Origin: Chromatiales bacterium
Lineage (GTDB): Bacteria; Pseudomonadota; Gammaproteobacteria; Chromatiales; Chromatiaceae
NCBI GenBank assembly: GCA_022360905.1
Contig: JAKSBX010000069.1
Location: 1-46,646, forward strand
Direction of reading: 5' to 3'
DNA length: 46,646 nucleotides
In this document: positions 15,778 through 23,541 of the stretch, one piece after another
How the letters are laid out: every line of letters begins with the position of its first letter
Position numbering within the stretch: position 1 is the stretch's first letter
Made by a program: the position numbers and the translations under genes
The notes under the pieces: model-generated
Databases searched by the model: none
What the model was told of the DNA's origin: nothing
The model's input: the letters and a program-made list of their open reading frames with translations, nothing else

Positions 15778-16740
15778 TCAGTAAGCCGAGGCCGTTTTAT
15801 CTTCTCCTTTGGTGTGCTTATCCAGCAGGTATTGAAGATTGTCTAGACTGAAAGATTTAGGCTTGATAGCACAGAGGTTGAAAATATCATCCCTCCGACA
15901 AGTATTGCCTTTGGTCAGCATGCTTATCTGGTCTCTACTGATTGGAAACCAGCTATATCGATCGAGTATCATCGCCGCCATGCTCGGGGCAATCGTGGGT
16001 ACCGGCAGCATAATCTTTGATTTACCGTTGACTTGTGCGATGAGTTTTAATATTTCCCGCCAGCTTAAGTCCTCCGGTCCCCCCAGGGTGTAGGTCTTGC
16101 TGATGGTTTCAGGGAGATGCAAGGCCTGAACAAAAGCCTTTGCTACGTCCTCTACATGGACGGGAGAGAGTTGAAAATTGCCGGCATGCTGAGGATTGAT
16201 GCCTTCAAAGAACAACGGGGCTGGAAACGGTGGGTCGATGATGTCTCGTTTCAGCATTGAAGCGAATTCTGTGCGGCCATGGGGGTTACCAAAGATCACC
16301 GATGGTCTGAATATGGTCCAGTCAAGATCGCTGTGTTTGATGTAATCTTCTGCGGCAGCTTTGGTCCGTTGATATGGGGTCAGTTTGAGATCCACCCCGT
16401 TTGCACTCATCAGAATAAAACGTTTTACTCCCATCTCCTGAGCCAATTCCGCCGTTTTCACGACACCTTTGTATTGTAAACTTTCAAAAGTAATACCTCG
16501 CGATGGGTATGCTCTGAGAATACCGATGTTGTAGATGACTGCATCCTTACCCTCAAGCATCGCCTTAAGACTGTTTGTGTCGTCCAGACTGCCGGCGTAC
16601 CAGGTAATCTTCTCATCGTCTCTGTATCGATTTGCTGGGGCGTTTCTGATGAGAACACCTGGGCTGTCTGACTGGTTCAGCAATTCAGACACCAAATATT
16701 GCCCCACAAAACCTGTGCCACCCAAAATAGCGATTTTCAT
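15778..16740 (-). CDS. atypical SDR, NAD(P)-binding epimerase-like (complex I NDUFA9-type)
   Basis: 320 aa with an N-terminal Rossmann motif GGTGFVG (8-14) and the NmrA/atypical-SDR layout: VIYNIGILRAYPSRGITFE, KRFILMSANGVDLKLTPYQRTKAAAE (the Tyr-x3-Lys-like pair in YQRTK), and FRPSVIFGNPHGRTEFA. This last part is typical of NDUFA9-like, complex I-associated or ubiquinone-linked SDRs. The reaction is not known. GGAG precedes the ATG. It is the first gene of the pair with the COQ8-like kinase and is divergent from the peroxiredoxin; the shared promoter region carries TGTCGGT repeats. Confidence 0.82.
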   Translation of the reverse strand: MKIAILGGTGFVGQYLVSELLNQSDSPGVLIRNAPANRYRDDEKITWYAGSLDDTNSLKAMLEGKDAVIYNIGILRAYPSRGITFESLQYKGVVKTAELAQEMGVKRFILMSANGVDLKLTPYQRTKAAAEDYIKHSDLDWTIFRPSVIFGNPHGRTEFASMLKRDIIDPPFPAPLFFEGINPQHAGNFQLSPVHVEDVAKAFVQALHLPETISKTYTLGGPEDLSWREILKLIAQVNGKSKIMLPVPTIAPSMAAMILDRYSWFPISRDQISMLTKGNTCRRDDIFNLCAIKPKSFSLDNLQYLLDKHTKGEDKTASAY

Positions 16741-16780
16741 TGTCGTCTCCGGAAGTGAATCTGCGGCATACTATTCAGAC

Positions 16781-16889
16781 AACCTGTCGGTATGAAATGT
16801 CCCGCTTATTTCAAAAAAACCAGGTAAGAGAACATATTGATTTTGTGGTAACTATCAGCTTGTCGGTTGATTTAACCTGTCGGTAAAAT
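16781..16889. promoter_or_regulatory. three TGTCGGT repeats in a divergent promoter region
   Basis: AACCTGTCGGTA occurs at 16781-16792 and again exactly at 16874-16885, and CTTGTCGGTTGA at 16859-16870. All are in the same direction; the last two are 17 bases apart. A TTGTCG...TAAAAT pair (16860-16865, 16884-16889, spacer 18) could be the -35/-10 of the peroxiredoxin gene, so the repeats may be an activator or repressor site or partly promoter elements. Confidence 0.45.
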
Positions 16890-16919
16890 GGTACACTCCA
16901 ATCTGAGTGATAACGGAAA

Positions 16920-17387
16920 ATGAGTCTGATGGAAATTGGCAAGCCTGCACCTGAATTTGAGCTTTATGATCAATCGGATCAGTTGTATCGATTGAGCGAT
17001 TATCTGGGGTCCTGGGTGGTTCTGTTTTTTTATCCAAAGGATAATACACCGGGGTGTACAGCTGAGGTTTGTGATTTCAATTCCGAATATGATCGGCTAT
17101 CGGCACTGGGCGTGACCCTCATCGGTATCAGTACGGACAACCTTCGAAGTCATCAAAAGTTTGCGCAAAAATATCGATTGAAATTTCCAATTTTGTCCGA
17201 TAAGGAGGGTAGGGTTGCATTGGCCTACGAATCACTATTCAGACTGGGGCCGTTCAGAATTGCGAAAAGAAATAGCTTCATTGTCAACCCACAGGGTGAT
17301 ATTGCAGCAATCTACAGAAGTGTGAAAGCCAAAGGTCATGGAGGGTTTATCCATGAAAAAATTCAGCAATTAATGGCTGGCGAATAA
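16920..17387 (+). CDS. peroxiredoxin, BCP/PrxQ type
   Basis: 155 aa. Thiol peroxidase that reduces hydrogen and organic peroxides using thioredoxin. The peroxidatic C46 sits in FYPKDNTPGCTAEVCDF and the resolving C51 five residues later, the pattern of atypical two-cysteine PrxQ/BCP. The C-terminal KRNSFIVNPQGDI strand is also typical. The start at 16920 is taken; an ATG three codons later is equally possible because neither has a strong ribosome site. The gene converges with the MoCF-domain gene, with only 4 bases between stops. Confidence 0.93.
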   Translation: MSLMEIGKPAPEFELYDQSDQLYRLSDYLGSWVVLFFYPKDNTPGCTAEVCDFNSEYDRLSALGVTLIGISTDNLRSHQKFAQKYRLKFPILSDKEGRVALAYESLFRLGPFRIAKRNSFIVNPQGDIAAIYRSVKAKGHGGFIHEKIQQLMAGE

Positions 17388-17391
17388 TCTG

Positions 17392-18129
17392 TCAGAGCGA
17401 TAATTGAAATGGTATTTTTCGCTCGATGAGCTGCTGCTGCAATTGTTCAAAAGCACGATCGATATCCCCATCTCCGCGCAAGCCTAGTTCTATGGTGCCC
17501 TGAGTGCCAAACCTGGGCAGACTGTACATCTTGAGATCCTGATATTGTCGGTTGATACTTTCCATCAGTGGTACTAGTGTGCTTTCCGGAGTATTCAGTA
17601 TCAGTAGTGATCTTTGCTTAAAACGGTTATCCTGTTGGGGATATTTATGATCCAAAACCCACTCCGCCATAGGCCATGCCATCTCGGGGAAACCCGGCAG
17701 GAAATGGTGTTGTCTGATGGAAAAGCCTGGAATCTGATTGTGTGGGTTGGGGATCAGCTCGCAGCCCATGGGCAGATCGGCCATATAGATACGAGTAGGG
17801 TAGGCCGCTTCGCCAAACTGAGATTCGATCAACTGTTTCGCTTCCGGGTGTCGCTGAAGAGGAGTTTCAAATGCCTCGGCAGCACAGCTGCGGGTTAAGT
17901 CATCGGGGGTGGCACCGATGCCACCGCAGACGAATACGGGTAATTGATCAGACATTGAGAACTTCAAATGTTTGACCAGGCTCTCCCGTTGATCTGGAAT
18001 GAACCAGCATCTGTGGAGTAATCTACCGTGTTCTTTGAGTAATGAGCGAAAATGGGCTTGATGAAGATCCTCTCGGTCACCATACAAAATTTCATCGCCA
18101 ATCACTATCAGGCCAAAATATGAATTCAC
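17392..18129 (-). CDS. molybdopterin-binding (MoCF/CinA-N-like) domain protein
   Basis: 245 aa. The first 170 residues match the MoCF biosynthesis/CinA N-terminal fold: IVIGDEILYGDRED (8-21) and VCGGIGATPDDLT (67-79), the two loops that hold the pterin or nucleotide substrate. The CinA C-terminal amidase domain is absent, and the last 75 residues (around LILNTPESTLVPLMESINRQY) resemble the damage-inducible CinA-like middle domain. It could be an ADP-ribose pyrophosphatase-like enzyme; function is not certain. No pathway partner is adjacent. Confidence 0.85.
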   Translation of the reverse strand: MNSYFGLIVIGDEILYGDREDLHQAHFRSLLKEHGRLLHRCWFIPDQRESLVKHLKFSMSDQLPVFVCGGIGATPDDLTRSCAAEAFETPLQRHPEAKQLIESQFGEAAYPTRIYMADLPMGCELIPNPHNQIPGFSIRQHHFLPGFPEMAWPMAEWVLDHKYPQQDNRFKQRSLLILNTPESTLVPLMESINRQYQDLKMYSLPRFGTQGTIELGLRGDGDIDRAFEQLQQQLIERKIPFQLSL

Positions 18130-18331
18130 GCTATACCTGCCGGTTGAGGAGTATGAAGTCTGATTGGTAGACTCAGCTGGGGAAATCCGATTGTATTGTT
18201 TCTGAGAATAGAGTGATCCAAATAGGGATCGCCCTGACGTCAGGTATTCCCAAGGGAGCCAAATTTGGTTATCAAACAGAGGTCACATAATACTTTTATA
18301 GGATGAAGCAGAGTGTTCAAGATATTCTGAT

Positions 18332-18787
18332 TCACTGCTGGCCTGAGAGTTGTTTTCGCAGCTTCTGAATCTCTTGTTGGGCTTGCTCAAGCTGAAGTTC
18401 TATTTCAACCTCCCGGGTAACATCCTTTTGTACACCGATATAGTACGTCAGGCCATCTTCTTCACTAATGATCGGAGTGATGCTCAGTTCATTCCAAAAA
18501 AGCGAACCATCCTTGCGGTAATTACGCAATCTTGTTCGTGATGGCTGGTTGTTCTCTATGGCCTCACGAATCAGCTGGCGAGCTTGTTGATCCCGGTCAT
18601 CGCCCTGAAGAAATCGGCAATCCTGGTAGAGAATCTCCTCTTCTGTATAGCCGGTGAGTCTTTCAAACGCCTCGTTGACATAGAGAAGAATGGTGTCATC
18701 ACCCTCGCGCTCAGCGATCACCAAGCCATCATTCGCAGTATCTATAGCTTGCTTGAGCAGTTGCAAACTGATTGGTAAATGCTTCAT
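18332..18787 (-). CDS. short LOV-domain blue-light photoreceptor
   Basis: 151 aa from ATG 18787; an in-frame TTG at 18826 gives 13 more residues but the ATG start aligns with known short LOV proteins. The LOV core is complete: C57 in YQDCRFLQGDDRDQ is the photoactive cysteine that forms the FMN adduct, with Q61 and R65 at the phosphate, and N89 (RNYRKDG), N99 (FWNELSI) and Q120 (GVQKDV) contacting the flavin ring. A C-terminal amphipathic helix (about 124-150) serves as dimerising coiled coil and there is no effector domain. It closely resembles the Pseudomonas putida short LOV proteins, where such a protein works with class II LitR. It lies 11 kb from the litR-like gene here, separated from it by the candidate target genes. 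No TGTACA box is seen upstream. Confidence 0.93.
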   Translation of the reverse strand: MKHLPISLQLLKQAIDTANDGLVIAEREGDDTILLYVNEAFERLTGYTEEEILYQDCRFLQGDDRDQQARQLIREAIENNQPSRTRLRNYRKDGSLFWNELSITPIISEEDGLTYYIGVQKDVTREVEIELQLEQAQQEIQKLRKQLSGQQ

Positions 18788-19028
18788 GTCGTCTATCCCA
18801 ACAACCTTGTGCTTTCTGGTTATCAAGCCTGTATCAGAGTGACACAGCGCCCTTTAATTGAGATTCTACGACAACCATCGGGCTGATTGAAGGGGTTGCT
18901 CAGCATGAAGGGGATTAATTTGCCTAAATTCAATATGAGTTTTGGCAGTATATGGGTGATGGGGTTGTATTATTCGAAGTCCATTTAACACGAAACAGTC
19001 TCTATTCTCCAGGTTTTAACAATATCGG

Positions 19029-19062
19029 GCAACCGGGTAGATTGGATTAGTGTTACAGGGCG
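19029..19062. repeat. family C repeat copy
   Basis: GCAACCGGGTAGATTGGATT followed by AGTGTTACAGGGCG matches the copy at 40821-40858 with few changes. It lies in the 369-base gap 18788-19156, which also holds the CATGCCGG dyad and no gene. Confidence 0.6.
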
Positions 19063-19090
19063 TGGGTTAAGGTCACGTGCTTTTGCGAAA

Positions 19091-19133
19091 TCATGCCGGA
19101 GTCCCTTCGCTGTCATACTGGGTCCCGGCATGA
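19091..19133. repeat. TCATGCCGG / CCGGCATGA inverted repeat
   Basis: Perfect 9-bp arms (19091-19099 and 19125-19133) around a 25-base loop reading GTCCC...GGTC. Its form is that of short dispersed intergenic palindromes; only one copy is clear in this window. It sits about 24 bases past the end of the six-gene operon and might terminate it, but there is no T-run. Confidence 0.5.
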
Positions 19134-19156
19134 CCGGAATGTGCAGGGTAAATGAA

Positions 19157-19729
19157 TCAGATTTCTCCTAACAAACTCATTTTTAAAGACTTATCAATCG
19201 GGTCCTTACCTAGCCAGATATTGAGATAGGCCTTAGCTACCAGGGGATCTTTGAGCGTGATGACTTCTGAATCATTAAACTCCAATATCAGTTGATCCTC
19301 ATCTTTCAAGGTCAATGCATATCGATCACCCGGTTTTACATCCTGCATTGCATTGTGCAGTTGATCCAAGGCGGGGCGCATACGCTCAAGTTTCTCAGAA
19401 CCTTGCTGTTTACGAATGAATGATTCTGCTACCTGTTTTATCTTGCTCGCCTTAATGGGTACCAGGTAGTGAATCACCAGCCTCTGATCCTCCCGTTTAC
19501 CCTGCGGGGAGGTGTAGAGTGCAGCAGCATACAGATCGAGCAAGATTCCCCAGGTCAATATTCCAGCTCCTGAGAGTTCAAGCTGATGGCTTTCAAAAGT
19601 ATGATTTTGTGAAAAGTAGACATCCTTGAGTTGGATGCCTTGTTTTGCATTGGCGCTACTACCAAGGGTCAATACCAGTGGTAATAGGATATACTGTGCG
19701 ACAGATTTTAGATTTTTGCGTTGAATCAT
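19157..19729 (-). CDS. chalcone isomerase-like periplasmic protein
   Basis: 190 aa with a signal peptide ending near residue 29 (LGSSANA). The rest has the chalcone-isomerase-like (FAP-type) pattern: GAGILTWGILLDLYAAALYT followed by a catalytic-free core, and LVIHYLVPIKASKIKQVAESF, ending with the LVAKAYLNIWLGKDPID strand-helix common to these bacterial proteins. Plant relatives bind fatty acids, so a lipid-binding role fits its place as last gene of an operon with a cyclopropane-synthase-like enzyme. The gap to the DUF3833 gene is 3 bases. Enzymatic activity is unproven. Confidence 0.82.
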   Translation of the reverse strand: MIQRKNLKSVAQYILLPLVLTLGSSANAKQGIQLKDVYFSQNHTFESHQLELSGAGILTWGILLDLYAAALYTSPQGKREDQRLVIHYLVPIKASKIKQVAESFIRKQQGSEKLERMRPALDQLHNAMQDVKPGDRYALTLKDEDQLILEFNDSEVITLKDPLVAKAYLNIWLGKDPIDKSLKMSLLGEI

Positions 19730-19732
19730 GAT

Positions 19733-20263
19733 CTACTCCTTTCTGAAAAAGAGGATGACTTCACCAAGTTTGAAACCGAATTTTGTTACCACTGCTTTAT
19801 TCACCATCGTGTTTTGATCGAGCAGGAACATCCAGTCATTGAAATGTACACGCCAATCACTACCACCAATTGTCAGATCCATCTGGTAGCGCCACTGAAG
19901 TGCACTGCCATAGGCCTCGCCTTGAGCAGTGCCAATGATGTCATTTGCACTACCGGTATACAGGTGCTTGTCGATTCGCGTTATCAACCAGGTGCGCTGT
20001 TCAGTTGTTCCGTCATCATAGCGAAATGATTCCTCAAGTTTTAACTGACCATTTTCTATCGTACCTTGAATGGTGACCTGGAATCGTTTACGAAGCTTGC
20101 CGAAACGATCGATAAAAACTCCCCAGGCCTGCTGCTCACCCTCGAAGAAATCAAACAGATCGAGTTGAGGTTCTGTATTTGCATACTCAACCGGTTTCAT
20201 GTTTGAACAACCCAGGGTCGTCAGCAACATAAGGCCTACCAGCCAGGCTTTTATCAGATTCAT
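19733..20263 (-). CDS. DUF3833-type lipoprotein
   Basis: 176 aa from the ATG at 20263 (GAGGAG upstream). The signal peptide ends in the lipobox LTTLGC, with C19 as lipidation site. The body fits the DUF3833 family seen in light/oxidative lipid-modification clusters: LDLFDFFEGEQQAWGVFIDRFG, a central antiparallel part with SANDIIGTAQGEAYGSALQWRYQMDL, and the end KFGFKLGEVILFFRK. The start overlaps the 3' end of the transporter gene by 77 bases. Its beta-rich, lipocalin-like pattern suggests binding of a lipid at the membrane (inference). Confidence 0.85.
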   Translation of the reverse strand: MNLIKAWLVGLMLLTTLGCSNMKPVEYANTEPQLDLFDFFEGEQQAWGVFIDRFGKLRKRFQVTIQGTIENGQLKLEESFRYDDGTTEQRTWLITRIDKHLYTGSANDIIGTAQGEAYGSALQWRYQMDLTIGGSDWRVHFNDWMFLLDQNTMVNKAVVTKFGFKLGEVILFFRKE

Positions 20264-21551
20264 TATCTGTTTCGCTCCTCTGTATGATCGATACTTGGCG
20301 GCTGTCCAGTGGAAAATGCCAAACCAACCAAGCCGCAATAAGTTTGAACGGTATCGGCAGCAGACCATAGGCCAAGGCCAAGGCTGTTATACCGGCTGGT
20401 GAGGGTAGGGCCGGGTCAAAACCACTAAACTGCACAAGTGGATAGACGAGGCCAATGGCCAAGGCCAATGAAAGTTTGGTGGCCATTCCCCACAAACCGA
20501 AAAAAAGACCTGCCCGTTCACCGCCTCCACCAGCGCGGTCGATATCGATCACATCGGCCTGGATCGCGGCTGGTAGTGACATGTCAATGCCCAAACTGAG
20601 ACCGGTTAACAGGCAGATCAATGCAAACAGATAGAAGTCCCCGGCGCTCAGCCAGGGTACCCATATGAAAACTGAACAGGAAAAAAGCATGGCAACAGAC
20701 CAGGCGATATGTTTTTGTACACGCTTGGCAAGCGGTAACCAAATCAATAACCCCAATACTCCGGAGGCAAAGTAGATACCAAGTAATAACCAACGACTTT
20801 CATGCACCTGCAGCACAAACTCTACATAGAGCAGGAATAGCGTTGCCGGTAGCGCATTGGCAATTCCGTTCAACAGATAGGCAAGTAACAGTTTTTTTAA
20901 AGGCTGGTTGGTGGCCAGGAGATTGTAACCTGCTGTTATTCCGGTTCGTCTCACTGTGGATGCCAAGTCTGGAACCAGCATAAGACCTGGCATGGTCAAT
21001 ATGAACAAGGTGATGAAGACCAGTCCGATCAATTCGAGTAGCTGACTATCCTGTGGGGTACTGAGTAGAAATGGTAAGGATACAACCGTAATTGTTCCCG
21101 TCAGTACGTATATTTCCCGCACCGATGTTATCTGCGATCTCCGGCAGTAATCCGTGGAGAGTTCTGCGCCCCAGGCGCTATAGGGTATGACTACCCACGA
21201 CCAGCCGGTATAGAGTAGTGCTGACCATACCAGCAGATAGAGTCCGTCAGGTGTGCCGTCGGGAATAAACAGCATGTAGCATGAAATCAGCAGCAACGGC
21301 GCGCCACTGTAGATCATTATTCGCCTGCGCCCAGGTCTGGTCAGAATTCTATCGCCTAAATATCCTGCAATTGGATCTGAACAGAGGTCCCAAAATCGGG
21401 AAATCATCAGTAAAAGCCCAACCGCAGTCAGCCCAAGACCGAACTCTTCTGCATAAATCGGCGGCAGAAATACAACCAAAGGCAACCCGAGAAATGCCAA
21501 CGGCAAACCAGGAAGGCCATACAGGAATATCTGTTTGCGCCTGAGCTTCAT
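20187..21551 (-). CDS. MFS transporter, GPH (glycoside-pentoside-hexuronide) type
   Basis: 454 aa, about twelve membrane segments. The N-terminal GLPGLPLAFLGLPLVVFLPPIYAEEFGL and the loop SRFWDLCSDPIAGYLGDRI are typical of the GPH/MFS_2 family. The middle holds GLSLGIDMSLPAAIQADVIDIDRAGGGGERAGLFFGLWGM, conserved in the subfamily found with cfa-like and DUF1365 genes; lipid-linked rather than sugar transport is likely there (Mfsd2a-like proteins share the fold), but this is inference. It follows the methyltransferase gene with a 4-base gap, so it is co-transcribed. Confidence 0.9.
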   Translation of the reverse strand: MKLRRKQIFLYGLPGLPLAFLGLPLVVFLPPIYAEEFGLGLTAVGLLLMISRFWDLCSDPIAGYLGDRILTRPGRRRIMIYSGAPLLLISCYMLFIPDGTPDGLYLLVWSALLYTGWSWVVIPYSAWGAELSTDYCRRSQITSVREIYVLTGTITVVSLPFLLSTPQDSQLLELIGLVFITLFILTMPGLMLVPDLASTVRRTGITAGYNLLATNQPLKKLLLAYLLNGIANALPATLFLLYVEFVLQVHESRWLLLGIYFASGVLGLLIWLPLAKRVQKHIAWSVAMLFSCSVFIWVPWLSAGDFYLFALICLLTGLSLGIDMSLPAAIQADVIDIDRAGGGGERAGLFFGLWGMATKLSLALAIGLVYPLVQFSGFDPALPSPAGITALALAYGLLPIPFKLIAAWLVWHFPLDSRQVSIIQRSETDNESDKSLAGRPYVADDPGLFKHETG

Positions 21552-21555
21552 CGCA

Positions 21556-22770
21556 TTAACGGACTTTGCTTAATAGAATTTGGTGTAGGTTCAATCGTTT
21601 GATTAGAAAGCCTGCTTCACAGTAGCTCAGGTAGTATTGCCACATTCTGATGAACTGGGGATCAAATCCCTGAGTGAGCACTCGATCTTTAACCTGATTG
21701 AAATTGATCTGCCATTTTTTAAGGGTTTTGGCATAGTCGAGTCCAAAGCTATCATCTTTTACCAGTTTGAAGCGGTTTTTTTCCGCAAGCGATACCAACC
21801 GTGAGGCCGGTGGTAACATGCCACCTGGAAAGATATATCGTTGTATGAAATCGGGCTTTCTTCGATAACTGGTATAGGCCTCTTCATCGATGGTAATAAC
21901 TTGTAATGCAGCTGTTCCTTCTGCCTTCAGAAGCATATTGAGTTTGCCAAAATACTCGTCCCAGTAAGCTTCTCCAACAGCTTCGAACATTTCAATGGAT
22001 ACAATATGATCATATTTACCGCTGATATCCCGATAGTCGGTTAACTTCAGATCGACTGATTCATCCAGACCCTGTCGCTGGATGCGGCGATTGGCCCATT
22101 CAAGCTGGGCTGGTGATAGACTGACGCCATCGACTTTGATCTGCTTTGCTGCTGCCATTTCGGCAAATCCACCCCAGCCACAACCGATCTCCAGCACTGA
22201 GGCTCCGACTTGTGGTTGTATAAGATCCAGTATTCTTTGATATTTGCGCTGTTGTGCCAGCTCAAGTGAGTCGTGTTCACTGCTAAACAGTCCGCAGGAG
22301 TAGGTCATACCCGCATCAAGCCAGAGCCGATAAAATTCATTACCCAAGTCATAATGTGCTTCGATATTCTTGCTACTTCCCTGACGGGTATTTCGGTGTG
22401 CCCAGTGATAGACTCGGTTTGTCAGATTGGAGAGTGGTGAGGCTCTACGCAGCCGGGTGAAACGATCCCTGTTTTTACCTAGCAACAGCAAGAGTGTGGT
22501 CAAATCAGGCGTATCCCACTCTTCAGCCATATAGGACTCAGCAAACCCAATATCACCTTTGCTGTAGAGTCGTTTGATAAAGGCTGAAAAACTCCGGATA
22601 TTGATCCGTGCGGTTTTGCCAGGCACTCTACCGTTCAGGATAAACAGACGTCCGTTTGTCTCGACTTCCAGCGTTCCTTGTTCCAAACAATCCAAGCGAC
22701 TGAGAAAATCATCGAGTACGCCTTTATAGAGATTTAAGCGCGCTAAGCTTTGAGTCTGTAGTGTGCTCAT
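21556..22770 (-). CDS. cyclopropane-fatty-acyl-phospholipid synthase family methyltransferase
   Basis: 404 aa from ATG 22770, which overlaps the DUF1365 stop by 4 bases; a longer frame upstream is inside that gene and not used. The enzyme transfers a methyl group from SAM to unsaturated acyl chains of phospholipids. It has the lipid-facing HYDLGNEFYRLWLD (139-152), the SAM loop VLEIGCGWGG (192-201), and SIEMFEAVGEAYWDEYF, all in CFA synthases. In clusters with DUF1365 and an FAD oxidoreductase the homologue (UfaM in Rhodobacter, light-induced in Pseudomonas) can take part in methylated or furan fatty acid synthesis. Whether this one makes cyclopropane, methylated or furan acids cannot be read from sequence. 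Confidence 0.93.
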   Translation of the reverse strand: MSTLQTQSLARLNLYKGVLDDFLSRLDCLEQGTLEVETNGRLFILNGRVPGKTARINIRSFSAFIKRLYSKGDIGFAESYMAEEWDTPDLTTLLLLLGKNRDRFTRLRRASPLSNLTNRVYHWAHRNTRQGSSKNIEAHYDLGNEFYRLWLDAGMTYSCGLFSSEHDSLELAQQRKYQRILDLIQPQVGASVLEIGCGWGGFAEMAAAKQIKVDGVSLSPAQLEWANRRIQRQGLDESVDLKLTDYRDISGKYDHIVSIEMFEAVGEAYWDEYFGKLNMLLKAEGTAALQVITIDEEAYTSYRRKPDFIQRYIFPGGMLPPASRLVSLAEKNRFKLVKDDSFGLDYAKTLKKWQINFNQVKDRVLTQGFDPQFIRMWQYYLSYCEAGFLIKRLNLHQILLSKVR

Positions 22771-23537
22771 GTGGATATTTGCTCCTTCGGCGGTTTGGGT
22801 TTTGCAAAAAAATGTGCTCCCCGAAGCCATATCTTCAATGCCTGCCAATGGATGGCGAGCATAACTTTAAAGGTCATCAGTGGAGTTCTGGCGAGTGCAT
22901 AGAGTAATCGACGGTCTGATAAGGGGTATGAATTGCCGGTCTGACTTGCAGTAAGCATTAAGCGATTACTTTGGTATTCACGAATTACCACACCGATACG
23001 TTTGCCCGGTTTACGGAAAGAAAAATGGTATTCCCCATTCATACTGATCAAGGGTGATACATGAAATTGTTTTGCTTTAGTGGCATTCACTGGCCAGCTG
23101 AGGCTTTCCCCCTGATTGTGAATCAGATAAAAATGGTGCTCGTTAAAGGTATTGTTCACTTCACAAATGAGTGCTTTCAAACTCCCATCTGTGTGATAGC
23201 AGTACCAAACGGAGATTGGATTGAAGGCGTAACCAAGTATTCGCGGAAAACAGAGTAGCTGAACAGAACCATCACCTAATTCTATTCCCTGGTCGGCAAG
23301 CACTTTTTTTGCCCAGCTCTTCAGGCAACTGCCGTCTCTGGGTCCATGATCCTTACGCTTGAAAGTGAGAAGATTGAATCGGTCTAATGAAAGCAGAGAC
23401 AAGCTTCGGCACTCCTCTTCAATCCGATCGAGGTCCAGAAGCAGACTGAATACCGGGTATGAAAAGCGGTAGTTCACAGGAAAAGCCCGTTTATGCATCA
23501 CTTGGGTTAAATAGAGACTACTCTGTCGTTTACACAT
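22767..23537 (-). CDS. DUF1365 family protein
   Basis: 256 aa from ATG 23537, four bases after the oxidoreductase stop and preceded by AGGTG. The open frame runs further upstream, but the family normally begins with the SSLYLTQVMHKRAFPVNYRFSYP motif, here residues 6-28. Also present are LLLDLDRIEE, the RFPRILGYAFNPISVWYCY region, NTFNEHHFYLI, KQFHVSPLISMNGEYHF and the C-terminal ALARTPLMTFKVMLAIHWQALKIW, all DUF1365 hallmarks. The function is not established; the family nearly always lies between an FAD oxidoreductase and a cfa-like gene, as here, and is light- or singlet-oxygen-induced in some bacteria. Confidence 0.92.
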   Translation of the reverse strand: MCKRQSSLYLTQVMHKRAFPVNYRFSYPVFSLLLDLDRIEEECRSLSLLSLDRFNLLTFKRKDHGPRDGSCLKSWAKKVLADQGIELGDGSVQLLCFPRILGYAFNPISVWYCYHTDGSLKALICEVNNTFNEHHFYLIHNQGESLSWPVNATKAKQFHVSPLISMNGEYHFSFRKPGKRIGVVIREYQSNRLMLTASQTGNSYPLSDRRLLYALARTPLMTFKVMLAIHWQALKIWLRGAHFFAKPKPPKEQIST

Positions 23538-23541
23538 GAGA

